Shown here: in pieces, positions 14,442-30,559 of the stretch | Numbering within the stretch: position 1 is the first letter of the stretch | Layout: the number at the start of each line of letters is the position of its first letter | Assembly (NCBI RefSeq): GCF_026212465.1 | Contig: NC_080057.1 | Location: 9,813,398 to 9,877,397, forward strand | From: Amaranthus tricolor | Taxonomy: Eukaryota > Streptophyta > Magnoliopsida > Caryophyllales > Amaranthaceae | DNA length: 64,000 bases | Direction of reading: 5' to 3' | Program-made: the position numbers and the translations under genes | The notes under the pieces: generated by a model | What the model saw: the letters and a program-made list of their open reading frames with translations, nothing else | Database searches by the model: none | What the model was told of the DNA's origin: nothing

Positions 14442-17400
14442 TCAATGATCAATGATCAATGAAGAATGAACGATGAAGAATTAACAAGGATCAATGCTCA
14501 ATGAAGAATGAAGGATGAAGAATGAACAAGGATCAATGATCAATGAAGAATGAATGATGAAGAATGAACAAGGATCAATGATCAATGAAGAATGAACGAT
14601 GAAGAATGAACAAGGATCAATGATCAATGACGAATGAACGATGAAGAATGAACAAGGATTAAAGGTAAATGACGAATGAACGATGAAGAATGAACAAGGA
14701 TCAATGATCAATGAAGAATGAATGATAAACAATGAACAAGGATCAATGATCAATGAAGAATGAACGATGAAGAATGAACAAGGAACAAAGGTCAATGACG
14801 AATGAACGATGAAGAATGAACAAGGATCTATGATCAATGAGGAATGAACGATGAAGAATGCACAAGGATCAATGATCGATGAAGATTGAACGATGAAGAA
14901 TGAACAAGGATCAATGATCACTGACGAATGAACGATGAAGAATGAACAAGGATTAATAGTAAATGACGAATGAACGATGAAGAATGAACAAGGATCAATG
15001 ATCAATGAAGAATGAACGATGAACAATGAACAAGGATCAATGATCAATGAAGAATGCACGATGAAGAATGAACAAGGATCAATGGTCAATGAAGAATGAA
15101 CGATGAAGAATGAACAAGGATCAATGGTCAATGACGAATGAACGATGAAGAATGAACAAGGATCAATGATCAATGAAGAATGAACGATGAAGAATGAACA
15201 AGGATCATCGATCAATGACAAATGAACGATGAAGAATGAACAAGGATTAATGATCAATGAAGAATGAACGATGAAGAATGCACAAGGATCAATGATCAAT
15301 GAAGAATGAACGATGAAGAATGAACAAGGATCAAAGGTCAATGACGAATGAACGATGAAGAATGAACAAGTATCAATGATCAATGAAGAATGAACGATGA
15401 AGAATGAACAAGGATCAACGATCAATGAAGAATGAACGATGAAGAATGAACAAGGATCAATGAAGAATGAACGATGAAGAATGAACAAGGATCAATGATC
15501 AATGATCAATGAAGAATGAACGATGAAGAATGAACAAGGATCAATGCTCAATGAAGAATGAAGGATGAAGAATGAACAAGGATCAATGATCAATGACGAA
15601 TGAACGATGAAGAATGAACAAGGATCAATGAACAATGAAGAATGAACGATGAAGAATGAACAAGGATCAATGATCAATGAAGAATGAACGATGAAGAATG
15701 AACAAGGATCAATGATCAATGACGAATGAACGATGAAGAATGAACAAGGATTAAAGGTAAATGACGAATGAACGATGAAGAATGAACAAGGATCAATGAT
15801 CAATGAAGAATGAATGATGAACAATGAACAAGGATCAATGATCAATGAAGAATGAACGATGAAGAATGAACAAGGATCAAAGGTCAATGACGAATGAACG
15901 ATGAAGAATGAACAAGGATCTATGATCAATGAGGAATGAACGATGAAGAATGAACAAGGATCAATGATCAATGAAGAATGAACGATGAAGAATGAACAAG
16001 GATCAACGATCAATGAAGAATGAACGATGAAGAATGAACAAGGATCAATGAAGAATGAACGATGAAGAATTAACAAGGATCAATGCTCAATGACGAATGA
16101 AGGATGAAGAATGAACAAGGATCAATGATCAATGACGAATGAACGATGAAGAATGAACAAGGATCAATGATCAATGAAGAATGAACGATGAAGAATGCAC
16201 AAGGATCAATGATCGATGAAGAATGAACGATGAAGAATGAACAAGGATCAATGATCAATGACGAATGAACGATGAAGAATGAACAAGGATTAATGGTAAA
16301 TGACGAATGAACGATGAATAATGAACAAGGATCAATGATCAATGAAGAATGAACGATGAACAAAGAACAAGGATCAATGATCAATGAAGAATGCACGATG
16401 AAGAATGAACAAGGATCAATGGTCAATGAAGAATGAACGATGAAGAATGAACAAGGATCAATGGTCAATGACGAATGAACGATGAAGAATGAACAAGGAT
16501 CAATGATCAATGAAGAATGAACGATGAAGAATGAACAAGGATCAATGATCATTGAAGAATGAACGATGAAGAATGAACAAGGATCAATGATCAATGACGA
16601 ATGAACGATGAAGAATGAACAACGATCAATGATCAATGAAGAATGCACGATGAAGAATGAACAAGGATCAATGGTCAATGAAGAATGAACGATGAAGAAT
16701 GAACAAGGATCAATGGTCAATGACGAATGAACGATGAATAATGAACAAGGATCAATGATCAATGAAGAATGAACGATGAAGAATGAACAAGGATCAATGA
16801 TCAATGACAAATGAACGATGAAGAATGAACAAGGATTAATGATCAATGAAGAATGAACGATGAAGAATGAACAAGGATCAATGATCAATGAAGAATGAAC
16901 GATGAAGAATGAACAAGGATCAAAGGTCAATGACGAATGAACGATGAAGAATGAACAAGGATCAATGATCAATGAAGAATGAACGATGAAGAATGAACAA
17001 GGATCAACGATCAATGAAGAATGAACGATGAAGAATGAACAAGGATTAATGATCAATGAAGAATGAACGATGAAGAATGAACAAGGATCAATGATCAATG
17101 ATCAATGAAGAATGAACGATGAAGAATGAACAAGGATCAATGCTCAATGAAGAATGAAGGATGAAGAATGAACAAGGATCAATGATCAATGACGAATGAA
17201 CGATGAAGAATGAACAAGGATCAATGAACAATGAAGAATGAACGATGAAGAATGAACAAGGATCAATGATCAATGAAGAATGAACGATGAAGAATGAACA
17301 AGGATCAATGATCAATGACGAATGAACGATGAAGAATGAACAAGAATTAAAGGTAAATGACGAATGAACGATGAAGAATGAACAAGGATCAATGATCAAT

Positions 17401-18340
17401 GAAGAATGAATGATGAACAATGAACAAGGATCAATGATCAATGAAGAATGAACGATGAAGAATGAACAAGGATCAAAGGTCAATGACGAATGAACGATGA
17501 AGAATGAACAAGGATCTATGATCAATGAGGAATGAACGATGAAGAATGAACAAGGATCAATGATCAATGAAGAATGAACGATGAAGAATGAACAAGGATC
17601 AACGATCAATGAAGAATGAACGATGAAGAATGAACAAGGATCAATGAAGAATGAACGATGAAGAATTAACAAGGATCAATGCTCAATGACGAATGAAGGA
17701 TGAAGAATGAACAAGGATCAATGATCAATGACGAATGAACGATGAAGAATGAACAAGGATCAATGATCAATGAAGAATGAACGATGAAGAATGCACAAGG
17801 ATCAATGATCGATGAAGAATGAACGATGAAGAATGAACAAGGATCAATGATCAATGACGAATGAACGATGAAGAATGAACAAGGATTAATGGTAAATGAC
17901 GAATGAACGATGAATAATGAACAAGGATCAATGATCAATGAAGAATGAACGATGAACAAAGAACAAGGATCAATGATCAATGAAGAATGCACGATGAAGA
18001 ATGAACAAGGATCAATGGTCAATGAAGAATGAACGATGAAGAATGAACAAGGATCAATGGTCAATGACGAATGAACGATGAAGAATGAACAAGGATCAAT
18101 GATCAATGAAGAATGAACGATGAAGAATGAACAAGGATCAATGATCATTGAAGAATGAACGATGAAGAATGAACAAGGATCAATGATCAATGACGAATGA
18201 ACGATGAAGAATGAACAAGGATCAATGATCAATGAAGAATGAACGATGAAGAATGCACAAGGATCAATGATCAATGACGAATGAACGATGAAGAATGAAC
18301 AAGGATCAATGAAAAATGAATGATGAAGAATGAACAAGGA
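12600..18340. repeat. Block-duplication domain II of the satellite
   Basis: Two block spacings overlap here. A 1841-bp (263-heptamer) step relates about 12600-14440 to about 14440-15490; for example CAAGTATC occurs at 13526 and 15367. A 1596-bp step (228 heptamers, 38 monomers) relates about 15490-17090 to 17090-18340; TCAATGAACAATGAAG occurs at 15625 and 17221. Between about 18340 and 20450 I saw no long duplication, only ordinary monomers. Confidence 0.8.
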
Positions 18341-20449
18341 TCAATGATCAATGAAGAATGAACGATGAAGAATGAACAAGGATCAATGCTCAATGACGAA
18401 TGAACGATGAAGAGTGAACAAGGATCAATGATCAATGACAAATGAACGATGAAGAATGAACAAGGATCAATGATCAATGACGAATAACGATGAAGAATGA
18501 ACAAGGATCAATGATCAATGAAGAATGAACGATGAAGAATGAATAAGGATCAATGATCAATGAAGAATGAACGATGAATAATGAACAAGGATCAATGATC
18601 AATGACGAATGAACGATGAAGAATGAACAAGGATCAATGGTCAATGACGAACGAACGATGAAGAATGAACAAGGATCAATGATCAATGAAGAATGAACAA
18701 GGATCAATAATCAATGAAGAATGAACGATGAAGAATGAACAAGGATTAATGGTCAATGACGAATGAATGATGAAGAATGAACAAGGATCAATGATCAATG
18801 ACGAATGAACGATGAAGAATGAACAAGGATCAATGATCAATGACGAATGAACGATGAAGAATGAACAAGGATCAATGGTCAATGAAGAATGAACGATGAA
18901 GAATGAACAAGGATCAACGATCAATGAAGAATGAACGATAAAGAATGAAAAAGGATCAATGATCAATGAAGAATGAACGATGAAGAATGAACAAGGATCA
19001 ATGATCCATGACGAACGAACGATGAAAAATGAACAAGGATCAAGGATCAATGATGAATGAACGATGAAGAATGAACAAGGATTAATGGTCAATGACAAAT
19101 GAATGATGAAGAATGAACAAGGATCAATGATCAATGACGAATGAACGATGAAGAATGAACAAGGATCCATGATCAATGACGAATGAACGATGAAGAATGA
19201 ACAAGGATCAATGATCAATGAAGAATGAACGATGAAGAATGAACAAGGATTAATGATCAATAAAGAATGAACGATGAAGAATGAACAAGGATCAATGCTC
19301 AATGAAGAATGAACGATGAAGAATGAACAAGGATCAATGATTAATGACGAATGAACGATGAAGAATGAACAAGGATCAATGCTCAATGAAGAATGAACGA
19401 TGAAGAATGAACAAGGATCAATGATCAATGACAAATGAACGATGAAGAATGAACAACGATCAATGATCAATAAAGAATGAACGATGAAGAATGAACAAGG
19501 ATCAATGATCAATGAAGAATGAACGATGAAGAATGAACAAGGATCAATGGTCAATGACAAATGAACGATGAAGAATGAACAAGTATCAATGATCAATGAA
19601 GAATGAACGATGAAGAATGAAAAAGGATCAATGATCAATGAAGAATGAACGATGAAGAATGAATAAGGATCAATGAAGAATGAACGATGAAAAATGAACA
19701 AGGATCAATGATCAATGAAGAATGAACGATAAAGAATGAACAAGGATCAATGATCAATAAAGAATGAACGATGAAGAATGAACAAGGATCAATGGTCAAT
19801 GAAGAATGATCGATGAAGAATGAACAAGGATCAATGGTCAATGACGAATGAACGATGAAGAATGAACAAGGATCAATGATCAATGAAGAATGAACGATGA
19901 AGAATGAACAAGGATCAATGATCAATGAAGAATGAACGATGAAGAATGAACGAGGATCAATGATCAATGAAGAATGAACCATGAAGAATGAACAAGGATC
20001 AATGGTCAATGACGAATGAACGATGAAGAATGAACAAGGATCAATGATCAATGAAGAATGAACGATGAAGAATGAACAAGGATCAATGATCAATGAAGAA
20101 TGAACGATGAAGAATGAATAAGGATTAATGGTCAATGACGAATGCACGATGAAGAATGAACAAGGATCAATGATCAATGACGAATGAACGATGAAGAAAG
20201 AACAAGGATCAATGGTCACTGACGAATGAACGGTGAAGAATGAACAAGGATCAATGATCAATGACAAATGAAGGATGAAGAATGAACAAGGATCAATGAT
20301 CAATGAAGAATGAACGATGAAGAATGAACAAGGATCAATTATCAATGAAGAATGAACGATGAAGAATAAACAAGGATCAATGATCAATGAAGAATGAACG
20401 ATGAAGAATGAACAAGGATCAATGATCAATGAAGAATGAACGATGAAGA

Positions 20450-23400
20450 ATGAACAAGGATCAATGAAGAATGAACGATGAAGAATGGACAAGGATCAAT
20501 GATCAATAATGAATGAACGATGACGAATGAACAAGGATCAATGATCAATGAAGAATGAACGAGGATCAATGATCAATGAAGAATGAACCATGAAGAATGA
20601 ACAAGGATCAATGGTCAATGACGAATGAACGATGAAGAATGAACAAGGATCAATGATCAATGAAGAATGAACGATGAAGAATGAACAAGGATCAATGATC
20701 AATGACGAATGAACGATGAAGAATGAACAAGGATCAATGGTCAATGAAGAATGAACGATGAATAATGAACAAGGATCAATTATCTATGAAGAATGAACGA
20801 TGAAGAATGAAAAAGGATCAATGATCGAAGACGAATCAACGATGAAGAATGAACAAGGATTAATGGTCAATGACGAATGAACGATGAAAAATGAACAAGG
20901 ATCAATGATCAATGAAGAATGAACGATAAAGAATGAACAAGGATCAATGATCAATAAAGAATGAACGATGAAGAATGAACAAGGATCAATGGTCAATAAA
21001 GAATGAACGATGAAGAATGAACAAGGATCAATGGTCAATGACGAATGAACGATGAAGAATGAACAAGGATCAATGATCAATGAAGAATGAACGATCAAGA
21101 ATGAATAAGGATCAATGATCAATGAAGAATGAATGATGAAGAATGAACGAGGATCAATGATCAATGAAGAATGAACCATGAAGAATGAACAAGGATCAAT
21201 GGTCAATGACGAATGAACGATGAAGAATGAACAAGGATCAATGATCAATGAAGAATGAACGATGAAGAATGAACAAGGATCATTGATCAATGACGAATGA
21301 ACGATGAAGAATGAACAAGGATCAATGGTCAATGAAGAATGAACGATGAATAATGAACAAGGATCAATGATCTATGAAGAATGAACGATGAAGAATGAAC
21401 AAGGATCAATGATCAATGAAGAATGAATGATGAAGAATGAACAAGGATCAATGATCAATGACGAATGAACGAGGAAGAATGAATAAGGATTAATGGTAAA
21501 TGACGAATGAACGATGAAGAATGAACAAGGATCAATGATCAATGAAGAATGAACGATGAAGAATGAACAAGGATCAATGATCAATGAAGAATGAACGATG
21601 AACAATGAACAAGGATCAATGGTCAATGAAGAATGAACGATGAAGAATGAACAAGGATCAATGGTCAATGACGAATGAACGATGAAGAATGAACAAGGAT
21701 CAATGATCAATGAAGAATGAACGATGAAGAACGAACAAGGATCAATGATCATTGAAGAATGAACGATGAAGAATGAACAAGGATCAATGATCAATGACAA
21801 ATGAACGATGAAGAATGAACAACGATCAATGATCAATAAAGAATGAACGATGAAGAATGAACAAGGATCAATGATCAATGAAGAATGAACGATGAAGAAT
21901 GAACAAGGATCAATGGTCAATGACAAATGAACGATGAAGAATGAACAAGGATCAATGATCAATGAAGAATGAACGATGAAGAATGAAAAAGGATCAATGA
22001 TCAATGAAGAATGAACGATGAAGAATGAACAAGGATCAATGAAGAATGAACGATGAAGCATGAACAAGGATCAATGATCAATGAAGAATGAACGATGAAG
22101 AATGAACAAGGATCAATGGTCAATTACGAATGAACGATGAAGAATGAACAAGGATCTATGATCAATAAGGAATGAACGATGAAGAATGAACAAGGATCAA
22201 TGATCAATGAAGAATGAACGATGAAGAATGAACAAGGATCAATGATCAATGAAGAATGAACGATGAAGAATGAACAAGGATCAATGATAAATGAAGAATG
22301 AACGATGAAGAATGAACAAGGATCAATGGTCAATGAAGAATGAACGATGAAGAATGAACAAGGATTAATGGTCAATGACGAATGAACGATGAAGAATGAA
22401 AAAGGATCAATGATCAATGAAGAATGAACGATGAAGAATGAACAAGGATCAAAGGTCAATGACGAATGAACGATGAAGAATGAACAAGGATCTATGATCA
22501 ATGAGGAATGAACGATGAAGAATGAACAAGGATCAATGATCAATGAAGAATGAACGATGAAGAATGAACAAGGATTAATGGTCAATGACGAATGAACGAT
22601 GAAGAATGAACAAGGATCAATGATCAATGAAGAATGAACAAGGATCAATGATCGAAGACGAATCAATGATGAAGAATGAACAAGGATTAATGGTCAATGA
22701 CGAATGAACGATGAAAAATGAACAAGGATCAATGATCAATGAAGAATGAACGATAAAGAATGAACAAGGATCAATGATCAATAAAGAATGAACGATGAAG
22801 AATGAACAAGGATCAATGGTCAATGAAGAATGAACGATGAAGAAAGAACAAGGATCAATGGGCAATGACGAATGAACGATGAAGAATGAACAAGGATCAA
22901 TCATCAATGAAGAATGAACGATGAAGAATGAACAAGGATCAATGATCAATGAAGAATGAACGATGAAGAATGAACGAGGATCAATGATCAATGAAGAATG
23001 AACCATGAAGAATGAACAAGGATCAATGGTCAATGACGAATGAACGATGAAGAATGAACAAGGATCAATGATCAATGAAGAATGAACGATGAAGAATGAA
23101 CAAGGATCAATGATCAATGAAGAATGAACGATGAAGAATGATTAAGGATTAATCGTCAATGACGAATGCACGATGAAGAATGAACAAGGATCAATGATCA
23201 ACGAAGAATGAACGATGAAGAATGAACAAGGATCAATGGTCAATGACGAATGAACGGTGAAGAATGAACAAGGATCAATGATCAATGACGAATGAACGAT
23301 GAAGAATGAACAAGGATCAATGGTCAATGAAGAATGAACGATGAAGAATGAACGATGAAGAATGAACAAGGATCAATGATCAATGAAGAATGAACGATGA

Positions 23401-26400
23401 AGAATGAACAAGGATCAATTATCAATGAAGAATGAACAATGAAGAATGAACAAGGATCAATGATCAATGAAGAATGAACGATGAAGAATGAACAAGGATC
23501 AATGATCAATGAAGAATGAACGATGAAGAATGAACAAGGATCAATGAAGAATGAACGATGAAGAATGGACAAGGATCAATGATCAATAATGAATGAACGA
23601 TGAAGAATGAACAAGGATCAATGATCGATGAAGAATGAACGAGGATCAATGATCAATGAAGAATGAACCATGAAGAATGAACAAGGATCAATGGTCAATG
23701 ACGAATGAACGATGAAGAATGAACAAGGATCAATGATCAATGAAGAATGAACGATGAAGAATGAACAAGGATCAATGATCAATGACGAATGAACAATGAA
23801 GAATGAACAAGGATCAATGGTCAATGAAGAATGAACGATGAATAATGAACAAGGATCAATTATCTATGAAGAATGAACGATGAAGAATGAACAAGGATCA
23901 ATGATCGAAGACGAATCAACGATGAAGAATGAACAAGGATTAATGGTCAATGACGAATGAACGATGAAAAATGAAAAAGGATCAATGATCAATGAAGAAT
24001 GAACGATAAAGAATGAAAAAAGATCAATGATCAATAAAGAATGAACGATGAAGAATGAACAAGGATCAATGGTCAATGAAGAATGAACGATGAAGAATGA
24101 ACAAGGATCAATGGTCAATGACGAATGAACGATGAAGAATGAACAAGGATCAATGATCAATGAAGAATGAACGATCAAGAATGAACAAGGATCAATGATC
24201 AATGAAGAATGAACGATGAAGAATGAACGAGGATCAATGATCAATGAAGAATGAACCATGAAGAATGAACAAGAATCAATGGTCAATGACGAATGAACGA
24301 TGAAGAATGAACAAGGATCAATGATCAATGAAGAATGAACGATGAAGAATGAACAAGGATCAATGATAAATGAAGAATGAACGATGAAGAATGAACGAGG
24401 ATCAATGATCAATGAAGAATGAACCATGAAGAATGAACAAGGATCAATGGTCAATGACGAATGAACGATGAAGAATGAACAAGGATCAATGATCAATGAA
24501 GAATGAACGATGAAGAATGAACAAGGATCAATGATCAATGAAGAATGAACGATGAAGAATGAATAAGGATTAATGGTCAATGACGAATGCACGATGAAGA
24601 ATGAACAAGGATCAATGATCAATGACGAATGAACGATGAAGAATGAACAAGGATCAATGGTCACTGACGAATAAACGGTGAAGAATGAACAAGGATCAAT
24701 GATCAATGACAAATGAACGATGAAGAATGAACAAGGATCAATGATCAATGAAGAATGAACGATGAAGAAGGAACAAGGATCAATTATCAATGAAGAATGA
24801 ACGATGAAGAATAAACAAGGATCAATGATCAATGTAGAATGAACGATGAAGAATGAACAAGGATCAATGATCAATGAAGAATGAACGATGAAGAATGAAC
24901 AAGGATCAATGAAGAATGAACGATGAAGAATGGACAAGGATCAATGATCAATAATGAATGAACGATGACGAATGAACAAGGATCAATGATCAATGAAGAA
25001 TGAACGAGGATCAATGATCAATGAAGAATGAACCATGAAGAATGAACAAGGATCAATGGTCAATGACGAATGAACGATGAAGAATGAACAAGGATCAATG
25101 ATCAATGAAGAATGAACGATGAAGAATGAACAAGGATCAATGATCAATGACGAATGAACGATGAAGAATGAACAAGGATCAATGGTCAATGAAGAATGAA
25201 CGATGAATAATGAACAAGGATCAATTATCTATGAAGAATGAACGATGAAGAATGAAAAAGGATCAATGATCGAAGACGAATCAACGATGAAGAATGAACA
25301 AGGATTAATGGTCAATGACGAATGAACGATGAAAAATGAACAAGGATCAATGATCAATGAAGAATGAACGATAAAGAATGAACAAGGATCAATGATCAAT
25401 AAAGAATGAACGATGAAGAATGAACAAGGATCAATGGTCAATAAAGAATGAACGATGAAGAATGAACAAGGATCAATGGTCAATGACGAATGAACGATGA
25501 AGAATGAACAAGGATCAATGATCAATGAAGAATGAACGATCAAGAATGAATAAGGATCAATGATCAATGAAGAATGAATGATGAAGAATGAACGAGGATC
25601 AATGATCAATGAAGAATGAACCATGAAGAATGAACAAGGATCAATGGTCAATGACGAATGAACGATGAAGAATGAACAAGGATCAATGATCAATGAAGAA
25701 TGAACGATGAAGAATGAACAAGGATCATTGATCAATGACGAATGAACGATGAAGAATGAACAAGGATCAATGGTCAATGAAGAATGAACGATGAATAATG
25801 AACAAGGATCAATGATCTATGAAGAATGAACGATAAAGAATGAACAAGGATCAATGATCAATGAAGAATGAATGATGAAGAATGAACAAGGATCAATGAT
25901 CAATGACAAATGAACGATGAAGAATGAACAAGGATTAATGATCAATGAAGAATGAACGATGAACAATGAACAAGGATCAATGATCAATGAAGAATGAACG
26001 ATGAAGAATGAACAAGGATCAAAGGTCAATGACGAATGAACGATGAAGAATGAACAAGGATCAATGATCAATGAAGAATGAACGATGAAGAATGAACAAG
26101 GATCAACGATCAATGAAGAATGCACGATGAAGAATGAACAAGGATCAATGATCAATGAAGAATGAACGATGAAGAATGAACAAGGATCAATGATCAATGA
26201 CGAATGAACGAGGAAGAATGAATAAGGATTAATGGTAAATGACGAATGAACGATGAAGAATGAACAAGGATCAATGATCAATGAAGAATGAACGATGAAG
26301 AATGAACAAGGATCAATGATCAATGAAGAATGAACGATGAACAATGAACAAGGATCAATGGTCAATGAAGAATGAACGATGAAGAATGAACAAGGATCAA

Positions 26401-29400
26401 TGGTCAATGACGAATGAACGATGAAGAATGAACAAGGATCAATGATCAATGAAGAATGAACGATGAAGAACGAACAAGGATCAATGATCATTGAAGAATG
26501 AACGATGAAGAATGAACAAGGATCAATGATCAATGACAAATGAACGATGAAGAATGAACAACGATCAATGATCAATAAAGAATGAACGATGAAGAATGAA
26601 CAAGGATCAATGATCAATGAAGAATGAACGATGAAGAATGAACAAGGATCAATGGTCAATGACAAATGAACGATGAAGAATAAACAAGGATCAATGATCA
26701 ATGAAGAATGAACGATGAAGAATGAAAAAGGATCAATGATCAATGAAGAATGAACGATGAAGAATGAACAAGGATCAATGAAGAATGAACGATGAAGCAT
26801 GAACAAGGATCAATGATCAATGAAGAATGAACGATGAAGAATGAACAAGGATCAATGGTCAATTACGAATGAACGATGAAGAATGAACAAGGATCTATGA
26901 TCAATAAGGAATGAACGATGAAGAATGAACAAGGATCAATGATCAATGAAGAATGAACGATGAAGAATGAACAAGGATCAATGATCAATGAAGAATGAAC
27001 GATGAAGAATGAACAAGGATCAATGATAAATGAAGAATGAACGATGAAGAATGAACAAGGATCAATGGTCAATGAAGAATGAACGATGAAGAATGAACAA
27101 GGATTAATGGTCAATGACGAATGAACGATGAAGAATGAAAAAGGATCAATGATCAATGAAGAATGAACGATGAAGAATGAACAAGGATCAAAGGTCAATG
27201 ACGAATGAACGATGAAGAATGAACAAGGATCTATGATCAATGAGGAATGAACGATGAAGAATGAACAAGGATCAATGATCAATGAAGAATGAACGATGAA
27301 GAATGAACAAGGATTAATGGTCAATGACGAATGAACGATGAAGAATGAACAAGGATCAATGATCAATGAAGAATGAACAAGGATCAATGATCGAAGACGA
27401 ATCAATGATGAAGAATGAACAAGGATTAATGGTCAATGACGAATGAACGATGAAAAATGAACAAGGATCAATGATCAATGAAGAATGAACGATAAAGAGT
27501 GAACAAGGATCAATGATCAATAAAGAATGAACGATGAAGAATGAACAAGGATCAATGGTCAATGAAGAATGAACGATGAAGAAAGAACAAGGATCAATGG
27601 GCAATGACGAATGAACGATGAAGAATGAACAAGCATCAATCATCAATGAAGAATGAACGATGAAGAATGAACAAGGATCAATGATCAATGAAGAATGAAC
27701 GATGAAGAATGAACGAGGATCAATGATCAATGAAGAATGAACCATGAAGAATGAACAAGGATCAATGGTCAATGACGAATGAACGATGAAGAATGAACAA
27801 GGATCAATGATCAATGAAGAATGAACGATGAAGAATGAACAAGGATCAATGATCAATGAAGAATGAACGATGAAGAATGAATAAGGATTAATCGTCAATG
27901 ACGAATGCACGATGAAGAATGAACAAGGATCAATGATCAACGAAGAATGAACGATGAAGAATGAACAAGGATCAATGGTCAATGACGAATGAACGGTGAA
28001 GAATGAACAAGGATCAATGATCAATGACGAATGAACGATGAAGAATGAACAAGGATCAATGGTCAATGAAGAATGAACGATGAAGAATGAACAAGGATCA
28101 ATGATCAATGAAGAATGAACGATGAAGAATGAACAAGGATCAATTATCAATGAAGAATGAACGATGAAGAATGAACAAGGATCAATGATCAATGAAGAAT
28201 GAACGATGAAGAATGAACAAGGATCAATGATCAATGAAGAATGAACGATGAAGAATGAACAAGGATCAATGAAGAATGAACGATGAAGAATGGACAAGGA
28301 TCAATGATCAATAATGAATGAACGATGAAGAATGAACAAGGATCAATGATCGATGAAGAATGAACGAGGATCAATGATCAATGAAGAATGAACCATGAAG
28401 AATGAACAAGGATCAATGGTCAATGACGAATGAACGATGAAGAATGAACAAGGATCAATGATCAATGAAGAATGAACGATGAAGAATGAACAAGGATCAA
28501 TTATCTATGAAGAATGAACGATGAAGAATGAACAAGGATCAATGATCGAAGACGAATCAACGATGAAGAATGAACAAGGATTAATGGTCAATGACGAATG
28601 AACGATGAAAAATGAAAAAGGATCAATGATCAATGAAGAATGAACGATAAAGAATGAAAAAGGATCAATGATCAATAAAGAATGAACGATGAAGAATGAA
28701 CAAGGATCAATGGTCAATGAAGAATGAACGATGAAGAATGAACAAGGATCAATGGTCAATGACGAATGAACGATGAAGAATGAACGATGAACAATGATCA
28801 ATGAAGAATGAACGATCAAGAATGAACAAGGATCAATGATCAATGAAGAATGAACGATGAAGAATGAACGAGGATCAATGATCAATGAAGAATGAACCAT
28901 GAAGAATGAACAAGGATCAATGGTCAATGACGAATGAACGATGAAGAATGAACAAGGATCAATGATCAATGAAGAATGAACGATGAAGAATGAACAAGGA
29001 TCAATGATCAATGAAGAATGAACGATCAAGAATGAACAAGGATCAATGATCAATGAAGAATGAACGATGAAGAATGAACGAGGATCAATGATCAATGAAG
29101 AATGAACCATGAAGAATGAACAAGGATCAATGGTCAATGACGAATGAACGATGAAGAATGAACAAGGATTAATGGTCAATGACGAATGAACGATGAAAAA
29201 TGAACAAGGATCAATGATCAATGAAGAATGAACGATGAAAAATAAACAAGGATCAATGATAAATGAAGAATGAACGATGAAGAATGAACAAGGATCAATG
29301 GTCAATGAAGAATGAACGATGAAGAATGAACAAGGATTAATGGTCAATGACGAATGAACGATGAAGAATGAACAAGGATCAATGATCAATGAAGAATGAA

Positions 29401-29700
29401 CGATGAAGAATGAACAAGGATCAATGATCGAAGACGAATCAACGATGAAGAATGAACAAGGATTAATGGTCAATGACGAATGAACGATGAAAAATGAACA
29501 AGGATCAATGATCAATGAAGAATGAACGATAAAGAATGAACAAGGATCAATGATCAATAAAGAATGAACGATGAAGAATGAAAAAAGATCAATGGTCAAT
29601 GAAGAATGAATGATGAAGAATGAACAAGGAACAATGGTCAATGACGAACGAACGATGAAGAATGAACAAGGATCAATGATCAATGAAGAATGAACGATGA
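20450..29700. repeat. Block-duplication domain III of the satellite
   Basis: The distinctive variant GATCGAAGACGAATC occurs at 20823, 22650, 23903, 25268, 27389, 28544 and 29426. Spacings are 1827, 1253, 1365, 2121, 1155 and 882 bp, all multiples of 7. Larger shifts are visible: 20538-20744 recurs at 23618 and 24983; about 20780-22070 recurs 4445 bp downstream; about 22120-22670 recurs 4739 bp downstream. The difference of 294 bp is an extra seven monomers inside the second copy near 25900-26200. Confidence 0.85.
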
Positions 29701-30559
29701 AGAATGAACAAGGATCAATGATCAATGAAGAATGAACGATGAAGAATGAACGAGGATCAATGATCAATGAAGAATGAACCATGAAGAATGAACAAGGATC
29801 AATGGTCATTGACGAATGAACGATGAAGAATGAACAAGGATCAATGATCAAAGAAGAATGAACGATGAAGAATGAACAAGGATCAATGATCAATGAAGAA
29901 TGAACGATGAAGAATGAATAAGGATTAATGGTCAATGACGAATGCACGATGAAGAATGAACAAGGATCAATGATCAATGAAGAATGAACGATGAAGAATG
30001 AACAAGGATCAATGGTCAATGACGAATGAACGGTGAAGAATGAACAAGGATCAATGATCAATGACAAATGAACGATGAAGAATGAACAAGGATAAATGAT
30101 CAATGAAGAATGAACGATGAAGAATGAACAAGGATCAATTATCAATGAAGAATGAACGATGAAGAATGAACAAGGATCAATGATCAATGAAGAATGAACG
30201 ATGAAGAATGAACAAGGATCAATGATCAATGAAGAATGAACGATGAAGAATGAACAAGGATCAATGAAGAATGAACGATGTAGAATGAACAAGGATCAAT
30301 GATCAATAAAGAATGAACGATGAAGAATGAACAAGGATCAATGATCAATGAAGAATGAACGATGAAGAATGAACGAGGATCAATGATCAATGAAGAATGA
30401 ACCATGAAGAATGAACAAGGATCAATGGTCAATGACGAATGAACGATGAAGAATGAACAAGGATTAATGATCAATGAAGAATGAACGATGAAGAATGAAC
30501 AAGGATCAATGATCAATGATGAATGAACGATGAAGAATGAACAAGGATCAATGGTCAAT

